Source: an uncultured Paracoccaceae bacterium
GTDB lineage: Bacteria > Pseudomonadota > Alphaproteobacteria > Rhodobacterales > Rhodobacteraceae
Assembly: GCA_947502145.1 (NCBI GenBank)
Contig: CANMYO010000001.1
Coordinates: 1,116,001 to 1,180,000, forward strand
DNA length: 64,000 nt
Direction of reading: 5' to 3'
A model generated the notes under the pieces. It searched no databases, was not told the DNA's origin, and saw nothing but the letters and a program-made list of their open reading frames with translations. The position numbers and the translations under genes are program-made. Within the stretch, counting starts at the first letter, position 1. The number at the start of each line of letters is the position of its first letter. Below are positions 1 through 9,396 of the stretch, piece after piece.

Positions 1-147
1 CATAGTTGCCTGTGGGCGCTGGGCCGCGCGCCCTCTGCCAAAGTGGTGATTGTTGCCCAAGCGGACAGCGCAGCGGGGCGGCTTTATCGCCGGATGGGGT
101 TTGCCCATGCCGAAACGCTGGTTGAGGCGCTCAAGCGCGGGTACTAG
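1..147 (+). CDS. GNAT-family acetyltransferase, C-terminal fragment
   Basis: The frame is open from the window edge to TAG at 145-147 and encodes the last 48 residues. They contain an LYRRMGF segment, the usual end of the acetyl-CoA fold in GNAT N-acetyltransferases (strand, helix, then a conserved aromatic Y/F-x-x-x-GF turn). The substrate cannot be told because the N-terminal part lies outside the window. Its stop overlaps the convergent ubiG stop by four bases. Confidence 0.6.
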   Translation, partial: HSCLWALGRAPSAKVVIVAQADSAAGRLYRRMGFAHAETLVEALKRGY

Positions 148-881
148 CGTTTTACCGCGGCGGTGACGTAGTTGACCGACAGATCCTTGGCCGAAATTGA
201 CCAGTTAAACCGCAACATGTCAAAGACATAGCCCTTGCGGTCTACTGGGGTCAGCCCGGCGTTTTCCAGCAGGGCAAACAGCTCTTCTGGGGTGATGAAT
301 TTGTCCCAATCATGGGTGCCCTTGGGCAGCCAGCGCATCACCCACTCTGCCCCGACAATCGCCATGGCGAAACTCTTTGGATTGCGGTTGATCGTGGAAC
401 ACAGGTGCAGACCGCCGGGTTTCAACAGTTGCTGACAGGCGGTCAGATAGCCCTGCGGGTCTGCGACATGTTCGACAACTTCCATGTTCAGCACCACGTC
501 AAACTGTTCGCCCGCGGCGGCCATGTCTTCTGCGGTGCCGACGCGGTAATCAATCACCAGCCCGGATTGCTCTGCATGGATTCGGGCCACCGGGATGTTG
601 CGCGGGGCGGCATCGACGCCGACAATTGTCGCCCCAAGGCGCGCCATAGGCTCGCACAGCAGCCCGCCGCCGCAGCCGATATCCAGAATGCGCAACCCGG
701 CAAATGGTGCCGCAGCGGTCAGGTCGCGGTCAAACTCTGCCGCGATCTGACGTGTCGCATAGTCCAGACGCACCGGATTCATCATATGCAGGGGCTTGAA
801 CTTGCCCTCCAGGTCCCACCATTCTGCGGCCATCGCCTCAAACTTGGCGATCTCGGCGGTATCAATCGTGTTTGTGCTCAT
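144..881 (-). CDS. ubiG: Ubiquinone biosynthesis O-methyltransferase UbiG
   Basis: A 245-residue class I SAM-dependent methyltransferase, the usual UbiG length. The N-terminal [12 protein letters not shown] segment (21-32) is the UbiG-specific signature. The SAM-binding motif DIGCGGG is at 67-73, and the downstream NMEVVEHV at about 132-139 matches UbiG. The family performs both O-methylations in ubiquinone synthesis. A THDWDKF motif further on is also typical. The gene is divergent from the prolyl aminopeptidase gene, with a short shared intergenic region (882-944). Confidence 0.93.
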   Translation of the reverse strand: MSTNTIDTAEIAKFEAMAAEWWDLEGKFKPLHMMNPVRLDYATRQIAAEFDRDLTAAAPFAGLRILDIGCGGGLLCEPMARLGATIVGVDAAPRNIPVARIHAEQSGLVIDYRVGTAEDMAAAGEQFDVVLNMEVVEHVADPQGYLTACQQLLKPGGLHLCSTINRNPKSFAMAIVGAEWVMRWLPKGTHDWDKFITPEELFALLENAGLTPVDRKGYVFDMLRFNWSISAKDLSVNYVTAAVKR

Positions 882-944
882 GGTTTCTGCTTTTGCCTGC
901 GCTAAGTCATGGTTTCCAGTCTATTGCCCCTATATAGGTCAGTT

Positions 945-1934
945 ATGGACAAGGTCTTGAACCAAAAGCGCGCAACGGCGTATTTATATCCGTCGATTGA
1001 CCCATTCGACCAGCGCATGCTGGATGTGGGCGACGGGCATCGGATCTATGTCGAACAATGCGGCAACCCCAACGGTATTCCCGTGGTGATCCTGCATGGC
1101 GGCCCCGGCGGCGGATGCAGCCCCGCAATGCGCCGCTATTTTGACCCTGACATCTATCGGGTTGTGCTGTTTGACCAGCGCGGCTGCGGCCGGTCCCGGC
1201 CTCATGCCAGCGTGCAGGACAATACCACCTGGCACCTTGTCGCGGACATCGAACAGATCCGCGAAACACTCGGGATCAACCGTTGGATCGTGTTTGGCGG
1301 CAGCTGGGGGGCGACGCTTGCGCTGATCTACGGCCAAAGCCACCCGTCCCGGACCGCTGCATTTGTGCTGCGCGGGGTGTTCCTGATGACCAAGCCAGAG
1401 CTGGATTGGTTCTACGGTGGCGGCGCCGGGCGGTTCTGGCCCGATCTTTGGGAACGCTTTACCAAGCTGATCCCCCAAGACGAACAGGATGATTTGATTG
1501 CGGCCTACCATCGACGGCTGTTTTCAGGCGATATCACGCAGGAAACCCGATATGCCCGCGCCTGGGCTGCATGGGAAAATGCCCTTGCTGCTATGAACAG
1601 CGACGGGGTGACCGGCGAAAGCCCGGCGGATTACGCGCGCGCCTTTGCGCGGCTGGAAAACCATTATTTCCAGAATGCAGGGTTTCTTGGGCCAGACAGA
1701 CAAATTCTGGACTGCATGGACCGGATCAAAGGTATTCCCGCCGTGATCGTTCAGGGGCGCTATGATATGATCTGCCCGCCGTTGTCTGCGCATACCTTGG
1801 CCGCGACGTGGCCGGCTGCAAAATTGCACATGATCGGCCGCGCGGGCCACGCCCTGTCAGAGCCGGGAATCAGCGCAGAGCTTGTCCGCACCATGGATCG
1901 GCTGGGGCGGGACCGCCGAAAAATAGGGTTTTGA
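945..1934 (+). CDS. pip: Prolyl aminopeptidase (proline iminopeptidase)
   Basis: An alpha/beta-hydrolase of 329 residues from the ATG at 945, which gives the family's usual N-terminus; the frame opens 12 codons earlier. Visible motifs are the oxyanion HGGPG (51-55), DQRGCGRS (77-84), the nucleophile elbow GGSWGA with Ser120, and a C-terminal GRYD...GHALSEPG region supplying the catalytic Asp and His. The family removes N-terminal proline from peptides in the cytoplasm. It is followed, after 60 bases, by a peptide-type ABC importer, so a peptide-use role for the neighbourhood is plausible. Confidence 0.93.
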   Translation: MDKVLNQKRATAYLYPSIDPFDQRMLDVGDGHRIYVEQCGNPNGIPVVILHGGPGGGCSPAMRRYFDPDIYRVVLFDQRGCGRSRPHASVQDNTTWHLVADIEQIRETLGINRWIVFGGSWGATLALIYGQSHPSRTAAFVLRGVFLMTKPELDWFYGGGAGRFWPDLWERFTKLIPQDEQDDLIAAYHRRLFSGDITQETRYARAWAAWENALAAMNSDGVTGESPADYARAFARLENHYFQNAGFLGPDRQILDCMDRIKGIPAVIVQGRYDMICPPLSAHTLAATWPAAKLHMIGRAGHALSEPGISAELVRTMDRLGRDRRKIGF

Positions 1935-1994
1935 CCTTTACAGACCGAAGTCAACCGTTAAGGTGTTCGCAGCCAAACGGGGAATGCTGGAACT

Positions 1995-2984
1995 TTGGGA
2001 AACGTATCTTCTATTATTTTTCAAAGACTTCTGCTCGGGCTCGTCACACTCCTAATCGTCTCTATCGTCATTTTCGTGGCAGTGAACCTGCTACCCGGGG
2101 ACTTTGCTGAACTTATTCTCGGCCAGGGTGCGACACCAGAAGCAGTGTCTACAATCCGCCGCGATCTGGGCTTGGATCAGCCCCTGATCGTCCGATACAT
2201 GCAATGGCTGGGGGGGATTGCCACTGGCGACCTCGGAACCAGTTTTGCGCAGCTGAACTTCAAGACGAACCTTGGTGGTGCCGGGGATGTGGGGGTGATC
2301 GACCAGATCCTGCCGCGCCTGTCCAACACCATGTTCCTCGCGCTTGTGACTGCGGCGATTGCGGTGCCTTTGGCGGTGACGCTGGGGGTTCTGGCGGCGT
2401 TGTTCCGCAACACGGTGTTTGACCGGGTTGCCAATGTCGCAACGCTCTCGTCGATCTCCAGCCCTGAATTCTTCATGGCTTACGTGCTGATCCTGTTCCT
2501 TGCGGTGCTGAACCCGATCCTGCCATCGCTGTCGAATATCTTTGAAGGCATGTCGTTCACCGAACGCCTTGAAAAGTCGATGCTGCCGGCCCTGACGCTG
2601 ACCCTCGTTGTGACTGCGCACATGATGCGCATGACCCGCGCGGCGATCATCAACCTGCTGGCCAGCCCCTATATCGAAATGGCACGGCTGAAAGGCATGT
2701 CGCCGATGCGGGTGATCGTGAAACATGCGCTGCCCAATGCGCTGGCACCGATCATCAACGTGATTGCACTGAACCTCGCCTACCTCGTCACCGGCGTTGT
2801 CGTGGTCGAGGTGGTGTTTGTCTATCCCGGCATTGGCCAGCTGTTTGTTGACAGTGTGAAAATTCGCGACATTCCGGTCGTGCAGGCCTGCTGTCTGATC
2901 TTTGCGGCCGCCTATATCCTGCTGAACCTGACGGCGGATATTCTCTCGATCTTAAGTAATCCACGTCTGAGGCATCCAAAATGA
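1995..2984 (+). CDS. Peptide/nickel-type ABC transporter permease (DppB/OppB family)
   Basis: A 329-residue inner-membrane permease. The first helix is at about 8-32, followed by LPGDFAE (33-39) and DLGLDQP (57-63), typical of the DppB family. The EAA loop that contacts the ATPase is at 228-250 (IEMARLKG...LPNA). The start is TTG at 1995: an in-frame stop lies upstream at 1959 and no better start is seen. It overlaps the next gene by four bases (ATGA). The substrate is probably an oligopeptide but is not determined by the sequence. Confidence 0.88.
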   Translation: MGNVSSIIFQRLLLGLVTLLIVSIVIFVAVNLLPGDFAELILGQGATPEAVSTIRRDLGLDQPLIVRYMQWLGGIATGDLGTSFAQLNFKTNLGGAGDVGVIDQILPRLSNTMFLALVTAAIAVPLAVTLGVLAALFRNTVFDRVANVATLSSISSPEFFMAYVLILFLAVLNPILPSLSNIFEGMSFTERLEKSMLPALTLTLVVTAHMMRMTRAAIINLLASPYIEMARLKGMSPMRVIVKHALPNALAPIINVIALNLAYLVTGVVVVEVVFVYPGIGQLFVDSVKIRDIPVVQACCLIFAAAYILLNLTADILSILSNPRLRHPK

Positions 2985-4345
2985 GTACTATTGTTTGGAT
3001 TGTCGGCGCGCTTGTGGTCATTGCGGCCGGGGGATATGTCTTTCGCCTTCTTGGGCAGATGCTGACCGGAAATGCGCCCAAATATCGCGACATGAGCTTT
3101 GGCGTCGCCTTTGGCTATGTTCTGGCCGTCGCGCTTGTGATCGGCACCGTCTGGTTCTACCTGCAACCCACCGTGGTTGAGGTGAACGGCCAGCAAACCG
3201 CCGTTGCCAGCGTGACGTTCTTCCGCTGGGCCGTGCAGGCGGTCATTCTGGGATCGGTCGCCGCCTATTGGTTCAAGTTTGTCGGCAAGAATTTCGGGCC
3301 CGAGGCAAGCCGCAAGGCGTTCCGCACAATGCCACTCACGGCGTCCTTCGGCATTCTGATCATCGGGGTCTATACCTTCGTTGCGATCTTTGCCGGCCAG
3401 ATTGCGGTGACAACAATCATCGGCTTGGCCATCGGCTTCATGGTCATTCTGGCGGCCTCCCGGAACCGGTTGAACAAGGATTCCCATGCCGGCATCGGCT
3501 TCCTGCTGTTTGCCATTCTGGTGATCTGTTCGGTGATGTATTTCGTCGGACCGCTGGCACCCTACGGGCAAGAGGAAATTCTCGGCGCAGCCAATATCCT
3601 GCCTGGCGGCAATACCGCCACCGGTGGTGATCCGGCCTATCCGCTGGGCACCGACAGTATCGGCCGCGATATTCTCAGCCGCCTGATCTATGGCGCGCAG
3701 AACACCGTTGGGATCGCCTTTGTGACCACGGTTCTGGCCTTTGCCATCGGCGTAACACTCGGGTTTCTTGCCGCGACGCTGGGCGGCTGGCTGGATCAGC
3801 TGCTTTCGCGTGCGGTTGATGTGTTGATGGCGATTCCATCGCTGATCTTTGCGCTTTTGCTGATGACAATCGCATCGGTCTGGGCCCCACGTCTTGGCAT
3901 TCCGCTGACCTACTTCATGGTTCTGATCATTGCCGTGATTGACAGCACGCGAGTGTTCCGCCTGTCACGCGCGGTGGCCTCCAACATTGTTGTGATGGAC
4001 TATATCGAGGCCGCAAAACTGCGCGGCGAGGGGCTTGGCTATCTGATCTTCAAGGAAATCCTGCCAAATGCGACCGCACCGCTGCTTGCCGAATTTGGCT
4101 TGCGGTTCTGCTTTGTGTTCCTGACCATTGCGGCGCTGTCGTTCCTGGGTGTGGGCATTCAGCCTCCGCTGTCAGACTGGGGCACGATGGTGAAAGACCT
4201 CGCGCCGTTCATCAACTTTGCGCAATTCGCGCCACTGGCTGCTGTGACGCCGCTCTTGGCCGCCGGCGCAATTGCACTGCTGACGGTCGCGGTCAACTTC
4301 GTGGTCGACTGGATGCTGCATAAATCATCGGGGCTTAAGGAATGA
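2981..4345 (+). CDS. Peptide/nickel-type ABC transporter permease (DppC/OppC family), N-terminally extended
   Basis: 454 residues, against about 280-310 for typical OppC proteins. The core is standard: PLGTDSIGRDILSRLIYGAQ at 221-240 and the EAA loop IEAAKLRGEG...LPNA at 342-364. The N-terminal 110 residues add about three hydrophobic helices (3-24, 42-62, 81-98). Two OppC_N-like helix units follow in a row (about 111-140 and 161-195), the second ending in LAPYG. The extension may be a partial duplication plus extra anchors. It is translationally coupled on both sides (ATGA overlaps). Confidence 0.85.
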   Translation: MSTIVWIVGALVVIAAGGYVFRLLGQMLTGNAPKYRDMSFGVAFGYVLAVALVIGTVWFYLQPTVVEVNGQQTAVASVTFFRWAVQAVILGSVAAYWFKFVGKNFGPEASRKAFRTMPLTASFGILIIGVYTFVAIFAGQIAVTTIIGLAIGFMVILAASRNRLNKDSHAGIGFLLFAILVICSVMYFVGPLAPYGQEEILGAANILPGGNTATGGDPAYPLGTDSIGRDILSRLIYGAQNTVGIAFVTTVLAFAIGVTLGFLAATLGGWLDQLLSRAVDVLMAIPSLIFALLLMTIASVWAPRLGIPLTYFMVLIIAVIDSTRVFRLSRAVASNIVVMDYIEAAKLRGEGLGYLIFKEILPNATAPLLAEFGLRFCFVFLTIAALSFLGVGIQPPLSDWGTMVKDLAPFINFAQFAPLAAVTPLLAAGAIALLTVAVNFVVDWMLHKSSGLKE

Positions 4346-5985
4346 GCGAACTTCTGGAAATCCGCAATCTGCGCCTTGAGGGGCGCAGCGATGAACAGTG
4401 GAACCCAATTATCAATGGTGTCGATCTGACCCTGAAAAAGGGTGAGGTTCTGGGGCTGATCGGTGAATCCGGCGCCGGGAAATCGACCCTTGGGCTTGCG
4501 GCGATGGGCTTCACCCGTGACGGTGTGCGCATTTCCAGCGGCACGGTCGAATTTGACGGGATTGACCTTGTCAACGCCTCTGCTGCGGTCAAGCGTGGCC
4601 TGCTGGGCAAGCGGATCGCCTATGTGGCGCAATCTGCCGCCGCCTCGTTCAACCCGGCGCACAAGATCATCGACCAGCATGTCGAAGCGCCGGTGCAGCA
4701 CGGTGTTGAAAGCCGCGCGGCCAGTATCAAAGACGGCATCGCGCTTTATGAACGGCTGCGGTTGCCAAACCCTGGCGAAATCGGCTTTCGCTATCCGCAC
4801 CAGGTGTCCGGTGGCCAGTTGCAGCGGGCGATGACCGCAATGGCGATGTCCTGCCGCCCGGATCTGATCATCTTTGACGAACCCACCACCGCGCTGGACG
4901 TGACAACGCAGATCGAGGTGCTCGCCTCCGTGCGCGATATCGTCGAACAGTTTGATACCGCCGCGATCTACATCACGCACGACCTTGCCGTGGTTGCGCA
5001 GATGGCGGACACGATCAAAGTGCTCTTGAAAGGGGATGAGGTCGAAACCGCCGAAACCCGCGAAATGCTCTCCTCTCCGAAAGAGGATTACACAAAATCG
5101 CTTTGGGCGGTCCGCAGTTTTGAACGCCCCACAAAGCCAGCCGTCAACACCGGTGCGACACCCGTTGTCAGCATTCGCAACGTCGATGCCGCCTATGGAA
5201 CGGTGCCGGTCCTGCATGACGTCAGCTTTGACATTCACGAAGGCCGTACCGTTGCGGTTGTTGGCGAATCCGGATCGGGCAAATCGACCACGGCGCGTTG
5301 CATCACCGGGCTGCTGCCACCCAAAAAGGGCGAAGTCCTGTTTGATGGCGAGGTTCTGCCCGCCAATTACAAACAGCGCAACAAACACCAGCTGCGCCAG
5401 GCACAGATGATCTATCAGATGGCCGATACCGCGCTGAATCCGCGCATGGCGATCGGCCAGATCATTTCCCGCCCGGTGCAGTTCTATACCGGCCTGACGG
5501 GCAAGGGGTTGCGGCGGCGTGTGGATCAATTGCTGGATCAGATCGAACTTGAGCCGGATCAATATTACAACCGCCTGCCCTCCGAACTGTCGGGTGGTCA
5601 GAAGCAGCGGATCGGGATTGCCCGCGCATTGGCGGCAGAACCAAAGTTCATTATCTGCGATGAGGTCACCTCAGCGCTCGACCAGCTTGTCGCAGAGGGT
5701 ATCCTGCGACTTCTTGCCAAATTGCAGGATAGCCTGAAGCTGTCCTACATGTTCATCACCCACGATCTTGCGACGGTCCGCGCGATCTCGGACGAAGTTG
5801 TGGTGATGAAAGAGGGACGTGTTGTCGAACAAGGCGAAAAAAGAGCGATGTTTACCCCACCGCACCATGCCTACACGGACCTTTTACTGTCTTCGGTGCC
5901 AGAAATGGACCCGGATTGGTTGACCAATCTGCTGAATGAACGCGGAGTTGATAACATCGGCGACGCAGCAGTTGGTAAGATGTAA
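4342..5985 (+). CDS. Peptide-type ABC transporter, fused double ATP-binding protein (DppD-DppF type)
   Basis: 547 residues with two complete nucleotide-binding domains in one chain. Domain 1 has Walker [10 protein letters not shown] (41-49), signature VSGGQ (155-159), and Walker B LIIFDEP followed by TTALD. Domain 2 has Walker [10 protein letters not shown] (308-316), signature LSGGQKQR, and Walker [13 protein letters not shown]. Both carry ITHDLA switch histidines. The usual DppD and DppF subunits are therefore fused. It overlaps the upstream permease by four bases and powers the importer in this operon. Confidence 0.9.
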   Translation: MSELLEIRNLRLEGRSDEQWNPIINGVDLTLKKGEVLGLIGESGAGKSTLGLAAMGFTRDGVRISSGTVEFDGIDLVNASAAVKRGLLGKRIAYVAQSAAASFNPAHKIIDQHVEAPVQHGVESRAASIKDGIALYERLRLPNPGEIGFRYPHQVSGGQLQRAMTAMAMSCRPDLIIFDEPTTALDVTTQIEVLASVRDIVEQFDTAAIYITHDLAVVAQMADTIKVLLKGDEVETAETREMLSSPKEDYTKSLWAVRSFERPTKPAVNTGATPVVSIRNVDAAYGTVPVLHDVSFDIHEGRTVAVVGESGSGKSTTARCITGLLPPKKGEVLFDGEVLPANYKQRNKHQLRQAQMIYQMADTALNPRMAIGQIISRPVQFYTGLTGKGLRRRVDQLLDQIELEPDQYYNRLPSELSGGQKQRIGIARALAAEPKFIICDEVTSALDQLVAEGILRLLAKLQDSLKLSYMFITHDLATVRAISDEVVVMKEGRVVEQGEKRAMFTPPHHAYTDLLLSSVPEMDPDWLTNLLNERGVDNIGDAAVGKM

Positions 5986-6058
5986 ACCGAATCACACCCC
6001 CATACGGGATGATTATGCGGGCGCGAAGCCCCACACGACTAAACTTAGGGAGAAAGAA

Positions 6059-7609
6059 ATGAGTCAATTTAGCAGACGCGGTCTTTTGAAGACCGGTGTT
6101 GCCGCTGGCGTACTGGGCCTGACGGGCCTGCCCCTCCGGGCGCAAACGCGCGGTGGCAAACTTACCGCTGGCCTTGGTGGCGCAAACACCTCGGATAGCT
6201 GGGACAGCCGTACCCATTCAGATATCTTCATGATCGCATCGTGCCACGGCACCGTGTTTGATTGCCTGACAGAGGTCGCAGCCGATGGCTCGCTGACCGG
6301 CGAACTCGCCGAAAGCTGGGAAGCCAGCGCAGATGCGAAGACATGGACGTTCAACCTGCGTCAGGGCGTGACCTTCCACAATGGCAAGGCCTTTGGTGCT
6401 GACGACGTGATTGAATCGCTGATGATGCACGTGGGTGAAGAATCCAAATCAGCGGCCAAGCCGATTGTCGAATCCATCGCTGACATGAAAAAGATGGGCG
6501 AACATCAGGTGCAGTTCACGCTGGCCTCCGGCAATGCTGACTTCCCATATCTGATGTCGGATTATCATATCGCAATGTATCCCGCCGGGATGATCGAAGA
6601 AGCGATCCAGAATGGCATCGGCACCGGCCTTTACAGCGTCGTGTCGTTTGACCCCGGCGTGCGTTTTGTCGGCAGGCGCGTTGATGATCACTACAAGGGT
6701 GACACGGCGGGCTTCTTTGACGAAGTCGAATATATCGCCATCAACGACAACACCGCCCGGATGAATGCGCTGATGACCGGTCAGGTCGACACCATCAACC
6801 GGATCGACTTCAAGACCGAAGCCTTGCTGAAGGCGAACCCGAACCTGCGCATTCAGGAAGTGACCGGCAACCAGCACTACAGCTTCCCGATGCTGACTGA
6901 TTCAGCGCCTTACAACGACGTCAACGTGCGCCGCGCGCTGAAGTATGGTGTGAACCGTCAGGAACTGGTCGACAAGATCCTGCTTGGCCACGGTGCTGTT
7001 GGGAACGATACGCCAATCGGCCCTGCAAACCAGTACTATGCCGCCGATATGGAGCAGCTTGAGTATGATCCCGACAAGTCGAAGTTTTACCTCAAAGAGG
7101 CCGGGCTCGACAGTATCGACATCGACCTCTCCGCGTCCAATGCGGCCTTTGAAGGTGCCGTTGATGCGGCGCAGTTGATGCAGGCGTCGATGTCTGCGGG
7201 CGGGATCAACCTGAACGTGGTGCAGGAACCATCTGATGGTTACTGGTCCAACGTCTGGCTGAAGAAACCTTTCTGTGCCTGCTACTGGTCTGGTCGTGCG
7301 ACCGAAGACTGGATGTTCGCGACCGCCTACGAAGAAGGTGTGCCGTGGAACGACAGCCAGTGGGACAGCGGGGACAGCGCCCGCTTCCAGGAACTGTTGC
7401 TCAGCGCCCGCGCGGAACTCGATTCCGACAAGCGTCGCGAACAATACACCGAGATGCAGCAAATCCTGCGGGACGATGGCGGCACGCTGGTGCCAATGTT
7501 CGCCAACTACGTGCAGGCCGTGAACAACCGCATCGTGTCGCCTGACACGGTCGGGAACCTCTGGCAGATGGATAACGCGCGTATGGCCGAACGCTGGTCA
7601 GCCGCTTAA
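6059..7609 (+). CDS. Peptide-type ABC transporter substrate-binding protein (SBP_bac_5), Tat-exported
   Basis: The ATG at 6059 is chosen over an upstream in-frame ATG at 5936 because it follows an AGGGAGAAAG ribosome site and starts a clean twin-arginine signal peptide (SRRGLLK at 5-11, hydrophobic stretch, LRAQT cleavage region near 30). The mature part has the family-5 layout (LAESWE, FHNGKAF, and RRALKYGVNR further on). The protein is 516 residues. It captures the ligand in the periplasm and delivers it to the permease pair. Gene order B-C-DF-A places the binding protein last, just before a strong terminator. Confidence 0.9.
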   Translation: MSQFSRRGLLKTGVAAGVLGLTGLPLRAQTRGGKLTAGLGGANTSDSWDSRTHSDIFMIASCHGTVFDCLTEVAADGSLTGELAESWEASADAKTWTFNLRQGVTFHNGKAFGADDVIESLMMHVGEESKSAAKPIVESIADMKKMGEHQVQFTLASGNADFPYLMSDYHIAMYPAGMIEEAIQNGIGTGLYSVVSFDPGVRFVGRRVDDHYKGDTAGFFDEVEYIAINDNTARMNALMTGQVDTINRIDFKTEALLKANPNLRIQEVTGNQHYSFPMLTDSAPYNDVNVRRALKYGVNRQELVDKILLGHGAVGNDTPIGPANQYYAADMEQLEYDPDKSKFYLKEAGLDSIDIDLSASNAAFEGAVDAAQLMQASMSAGGINLNVVQEPSDGYWSNVWLKKPFCACYWSGRATEDWMFATAYEEGVPWNDSQWDSGDSARFQELLLSARAELDSDKRREQYTEMQQILRDDGGTLVPMFANYVQAVNNRIVSPDTVGNLWQMDNARMAERWSAA

Positions 7610-7634
7610 CACTTTCGCACCTCTGGTGCGCTGG

Positions 7635-7666
7635 AACGCCCCGCCCTCCGGCGGGGCGTTTTCATT
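7635..7666 (+). terminator. Rho-independent terminator of the ABC importer operon
   Basis: A perfect 11-bp stem (7635-7645 with 7650-7660), CTCC loop and a T-rich tail (TTTTCATTTT), 25 bases after the binding-protein stop. Confidence 0.9.
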
Positions 7667-7763
7667 TTGGCACCGCACTGTTTCCGCCTGATTGCTGCCA
7701 GTATTCCGCCACATTTCCAGCCTAGGCGGGGGTATGTTTGTGGTTAATAGGTCGGAAACCAGT

Positions 7764-8570
7764 ATGGCCGGCAGTATCAGTTCTGTACTTCTGCGGGCCG
7801 TTTTGTCCCTGGCGTTGTTTGTTGCAGCGCCCTCTGTCGTGTTTGTCGCCAGCGCCGCGCCTGCCTATGCAAACGGCAAATCCGCAGCGCAGCAGACCCG
7901 AAACCGGGGCAATGCCAATCGCCAGGCCACGAACCGTCAAGCCACGAACCGCCAAGCGACCAACCGCCAGTCCGGAAACCGTCCGAACCGCAACCGCGCC
8001 AATCGCAACCGCAACGACGAAAACCGTGCGCAGGGGCTTAGCCGAAACCGCGGCAGCCATGCTGCCCGCAGCGCAGAGCCGCGCACCCAGGATCCGCGGG
8101 TCGGCCAATCCTCGGCCAGCGGCCCAAAGTCGAGCCGCGTCGGCGGGGTCAAATCGTCGCATGCTGACACCGCCACGCCAGACACCACGCAATCCAAAAT
8201 CGACCGGTCGCGCCGGCGCAGTAACCGGGATGATCGCCGGTCGCGCAATGATGGGGAGTCGGGTGTCGAACCCCGGTTGGTGCTGGTGCGTCAGGCGCAG
8301 GACAATGTTGAACTGGCCCGGGCCGCGGCCCTTGACCTTTACCGGCTTTACGACACGCTCAATACCATGTCCGAAGCTGAAATCCGCGCGCGCTATCCCA
8401 ACGGGAATCACGCGGTTGCGCTGCGCAATGCAGCAATCAACTATAACAATTCCGTCGTGGCCTATGAGCAGGCGAAAACCGCGCTGGCACAAAGCCGGGC
8501 GGCGTTGTCGGGTGGCCAGGCGCTCAGCGGCAGCGCGTCGGACGCGCTGGATGCGCTCTTGGGACGCTAG
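7764..8570 (+). CDS. Secreted Arg/Asn-rich repeat protein of unknown function
   Basis: About 268 residues from ATG 7764; an alternative in-frame ATG at 7734 sits behind a GGCGGGG ribosome-like site. A signal peptide (SSVLLRAVLSLALF, then an AxA region with ANGKS) is followed by a low-complexity, very basic region built from RQATN repeats that drift into NRPNRN/RANRN units. Next come an S/R/D-rich linker (RRRSNRDDRRSRND) and a helical C-terminal domain of about 95 residues (QAQDNVELARAAALDLYRLYDTL onward, broken here for length). I do not recognise a family. The basic segment could bind nucleic acid or acidic polysaccharide at the cell surface, which is inference. Confidence 0.6.
   Translation: MAGSISSVLLRAVLSLALFVAAPSVVFVASAAPAYANGKSAAQQTRNRGNANRQATNRQATNRQATNRQSGNRPNRNRANRNRNDENRAQGLSRNRGSHAARSAEPRTQDPRVGQSSASGPKSSRVGGVKSSHADTATPDTTQSKIDRSRRRSNRDDRRSRNDGESGVEPRLVLVRQAQDNVELARAAALDLYRLYDTLNTMSEAEIRARYPNGNHAVALRNAAINYNNSVVAYEQAKTALAQSRAALSGGQALSGSASDALDALLGR
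7920..7979 (+). repeat. Four tandem 15-bp units within the Arg/Asn-rich protein gene
   Basis: Units at 7920, 7935, 7950 and 7965 encode RQATN, RQATN, RQATN and RQSGN. The third-position differences between units (CGT/CGC, CAG/CAA, ACG/ACC) show the peptide has been kept while the DNA drifted. Confidence 0.85.
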
Positions 8571-8621
8571 ACAGGTCCACAGTTCGTGCTACCATTCCCT
8601 CACGCATGGGGGATTCAGCCA

Positions 8622-9251
8622 ATGACCGACGCCAAAACTTCTGCAAGCATCACACCATCTGAAGACGGCCCGCTGATCGCGGCGGGTGTTGACCGGATGG
8701 TGCTGCCAAATGGCGATGACGCCGATATCAAACCCCGCATGGCGCTTTGCCGGTGCGGGCGGTCGTCAAACAAACCCTTTTGTGACGGCAGCCACAATGC
8801 AGCCGGCTTCAAAGGCACATCCGACGGCGAAGGCGCCGGGCGTGACAAGCTGATCACCTATCCCGGCGAATCCCTGACCGTGCTTTATAATCCGCGTCTG
8901 TGCAGCCACGCCGCGCGCTGCGGCGCGCTCGCGCCTGCGGCTTTTGATCCGTCACAACGCCCCTGGGTCCAGCCTGACAAGGCAGACGCGGCCAAGGTGA
9001 AAGAGGTGGTCGCCAATTGCCCCTCGGGTGCCTTGCAGTTGCAAGAGGACGGGCACCTGCTGACCGACCGCGCAACCATCACGATCGAGGAAAACGGACC
9101 CTATTGGGTGCAGGGGGCCAGGGTTGATGCACCGGCACCGGGGGAAGGCGCATCGCCGGACAAATTCGTGCTGTGCCGCTGTGGATTGTCGGGGAACAAA
9201 CCCTATTGCGACGGTTCTCACCGGGACGCAGGCTGGCAAAGCAACGACTAG
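8622..9251 (+). CDS. Iron-sulfur protein with two CDGSH domains flanking a divergent ferredoxin-like domain
   Basis: 209 residues from ATG 8622; an earlier in-frame start at 8586 has no family support. The first CDGSH motif, [16 protein letters not shown], is at 43-58 and the second, [16 protein letters not shown], at 185-200. Each supplies the three Cys and one His that hold a [2Fe-2S] cluster. Between them is a divergent 4Fe-4S mono-cluster-like domain with Cys94, Cys100 and the CPSGAL Cys133. Proteins of this architecture are seen in proteobacteria as soluble redox or iron-sulfur proteins, but no reaction is assigned. Confidence 0.85.
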   Translation: MTDAKTSASITPSEDGPLIAAGVDRMVLPNGDDADIKPRMALCRCGRSSNKPFCDGSHNAAGFKGTSDGEGAGRDKLITYPGESLTVLYNPRLCSHAARCGALAPAAFDPSQRPWVQPDKADAAKVKEVVANCPSGALQLQEDGHLLTDRATITIEENGPYWVQGARVDAPAPGEGASPDKFVLCRCGLSGNKPYCDGSHRDAGWQSND

Positions 9252-9276
9252 CGCCCCGGCAGACTCCGCGAGGCCC

Positions 9277-9305
9277 TTGCATCCCCGCAAGGCTTGTCCT
9301 ATATC
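9277..9305 (+). promoter_or_regulatory. Predicted sigma-70 promoter of the rimP-nusA-infB operon
   Basis: A -35 box TTGCAT (9277-9282), a 17-base spacer and a -10 box TATATC (9300-9305) place the transcription start near 9312, giving a leader of about 85 bases before rimP. This is prediction from sequence only. Confidence 0.5.
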
Positions 9306-9311
9306 CGGTCT

Positions 9312-9396
9312 TAACAGCGGCGCGCTGGGGTCCAAACTCAGCGCCCACCGAAATTCGAACGGGCCGCGCGCCCGTTTTTTTGTGCTTGGATGCAAC
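9312..9396 (+). promoter_or_regulatory. Structured 5' leader of rimP, candidate attenuator
   Basis: The leader contains two consecutive hairpins. The first pairs GCGCTG (9322-9327) with CAGCGC (9339-9344), extendable to 8 bp by a G-U and a G-C pair. The second is an intrinsic-terminator hairpin ending 15 bases before the rimP ATG. The GCGCCC at 9341-9346 could alternatively pair with the GGGC of the terminator arm, so mutually exclusive folds are possible. Regulation by NusA or ribosome status would fit the operon but is inference. Confidence 0.4.
9358..9381 (+). terminator. Intrinsic terminator in the rimP leader
   Basis: Stem AACGGGC (9358-9364) with GCCCGTT (9370-9376), a 5-base loop and an unbroken run of seven T ending at 9381. 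It lies between the predicted promoter and the rimP start, so it either ends upstream transcription or acts as an attenuator. Confidence 0.65.

Noticed and set aside
4159-5562. A 467-residue minus-strand frame over the ABC importer genes
   Set aside because: Lies entirely opposite the permease and ATPase genes, both of which carry all family motifs; composition is that of a shadow frame.
7920-7979. Short tandem repeats suggestive of a CRISPR or minisatellite
   Set aside because: Units are adjacent without spacers, in frame, and code for a repeated peptide.
9124-9396. Extended RimP N-terminus (91 extra codons)
   Set aside because: It overlaps the CDGSH gene and crosses the promoter and terminator; the ATG at 9397 gives the family's normal N-terminus.
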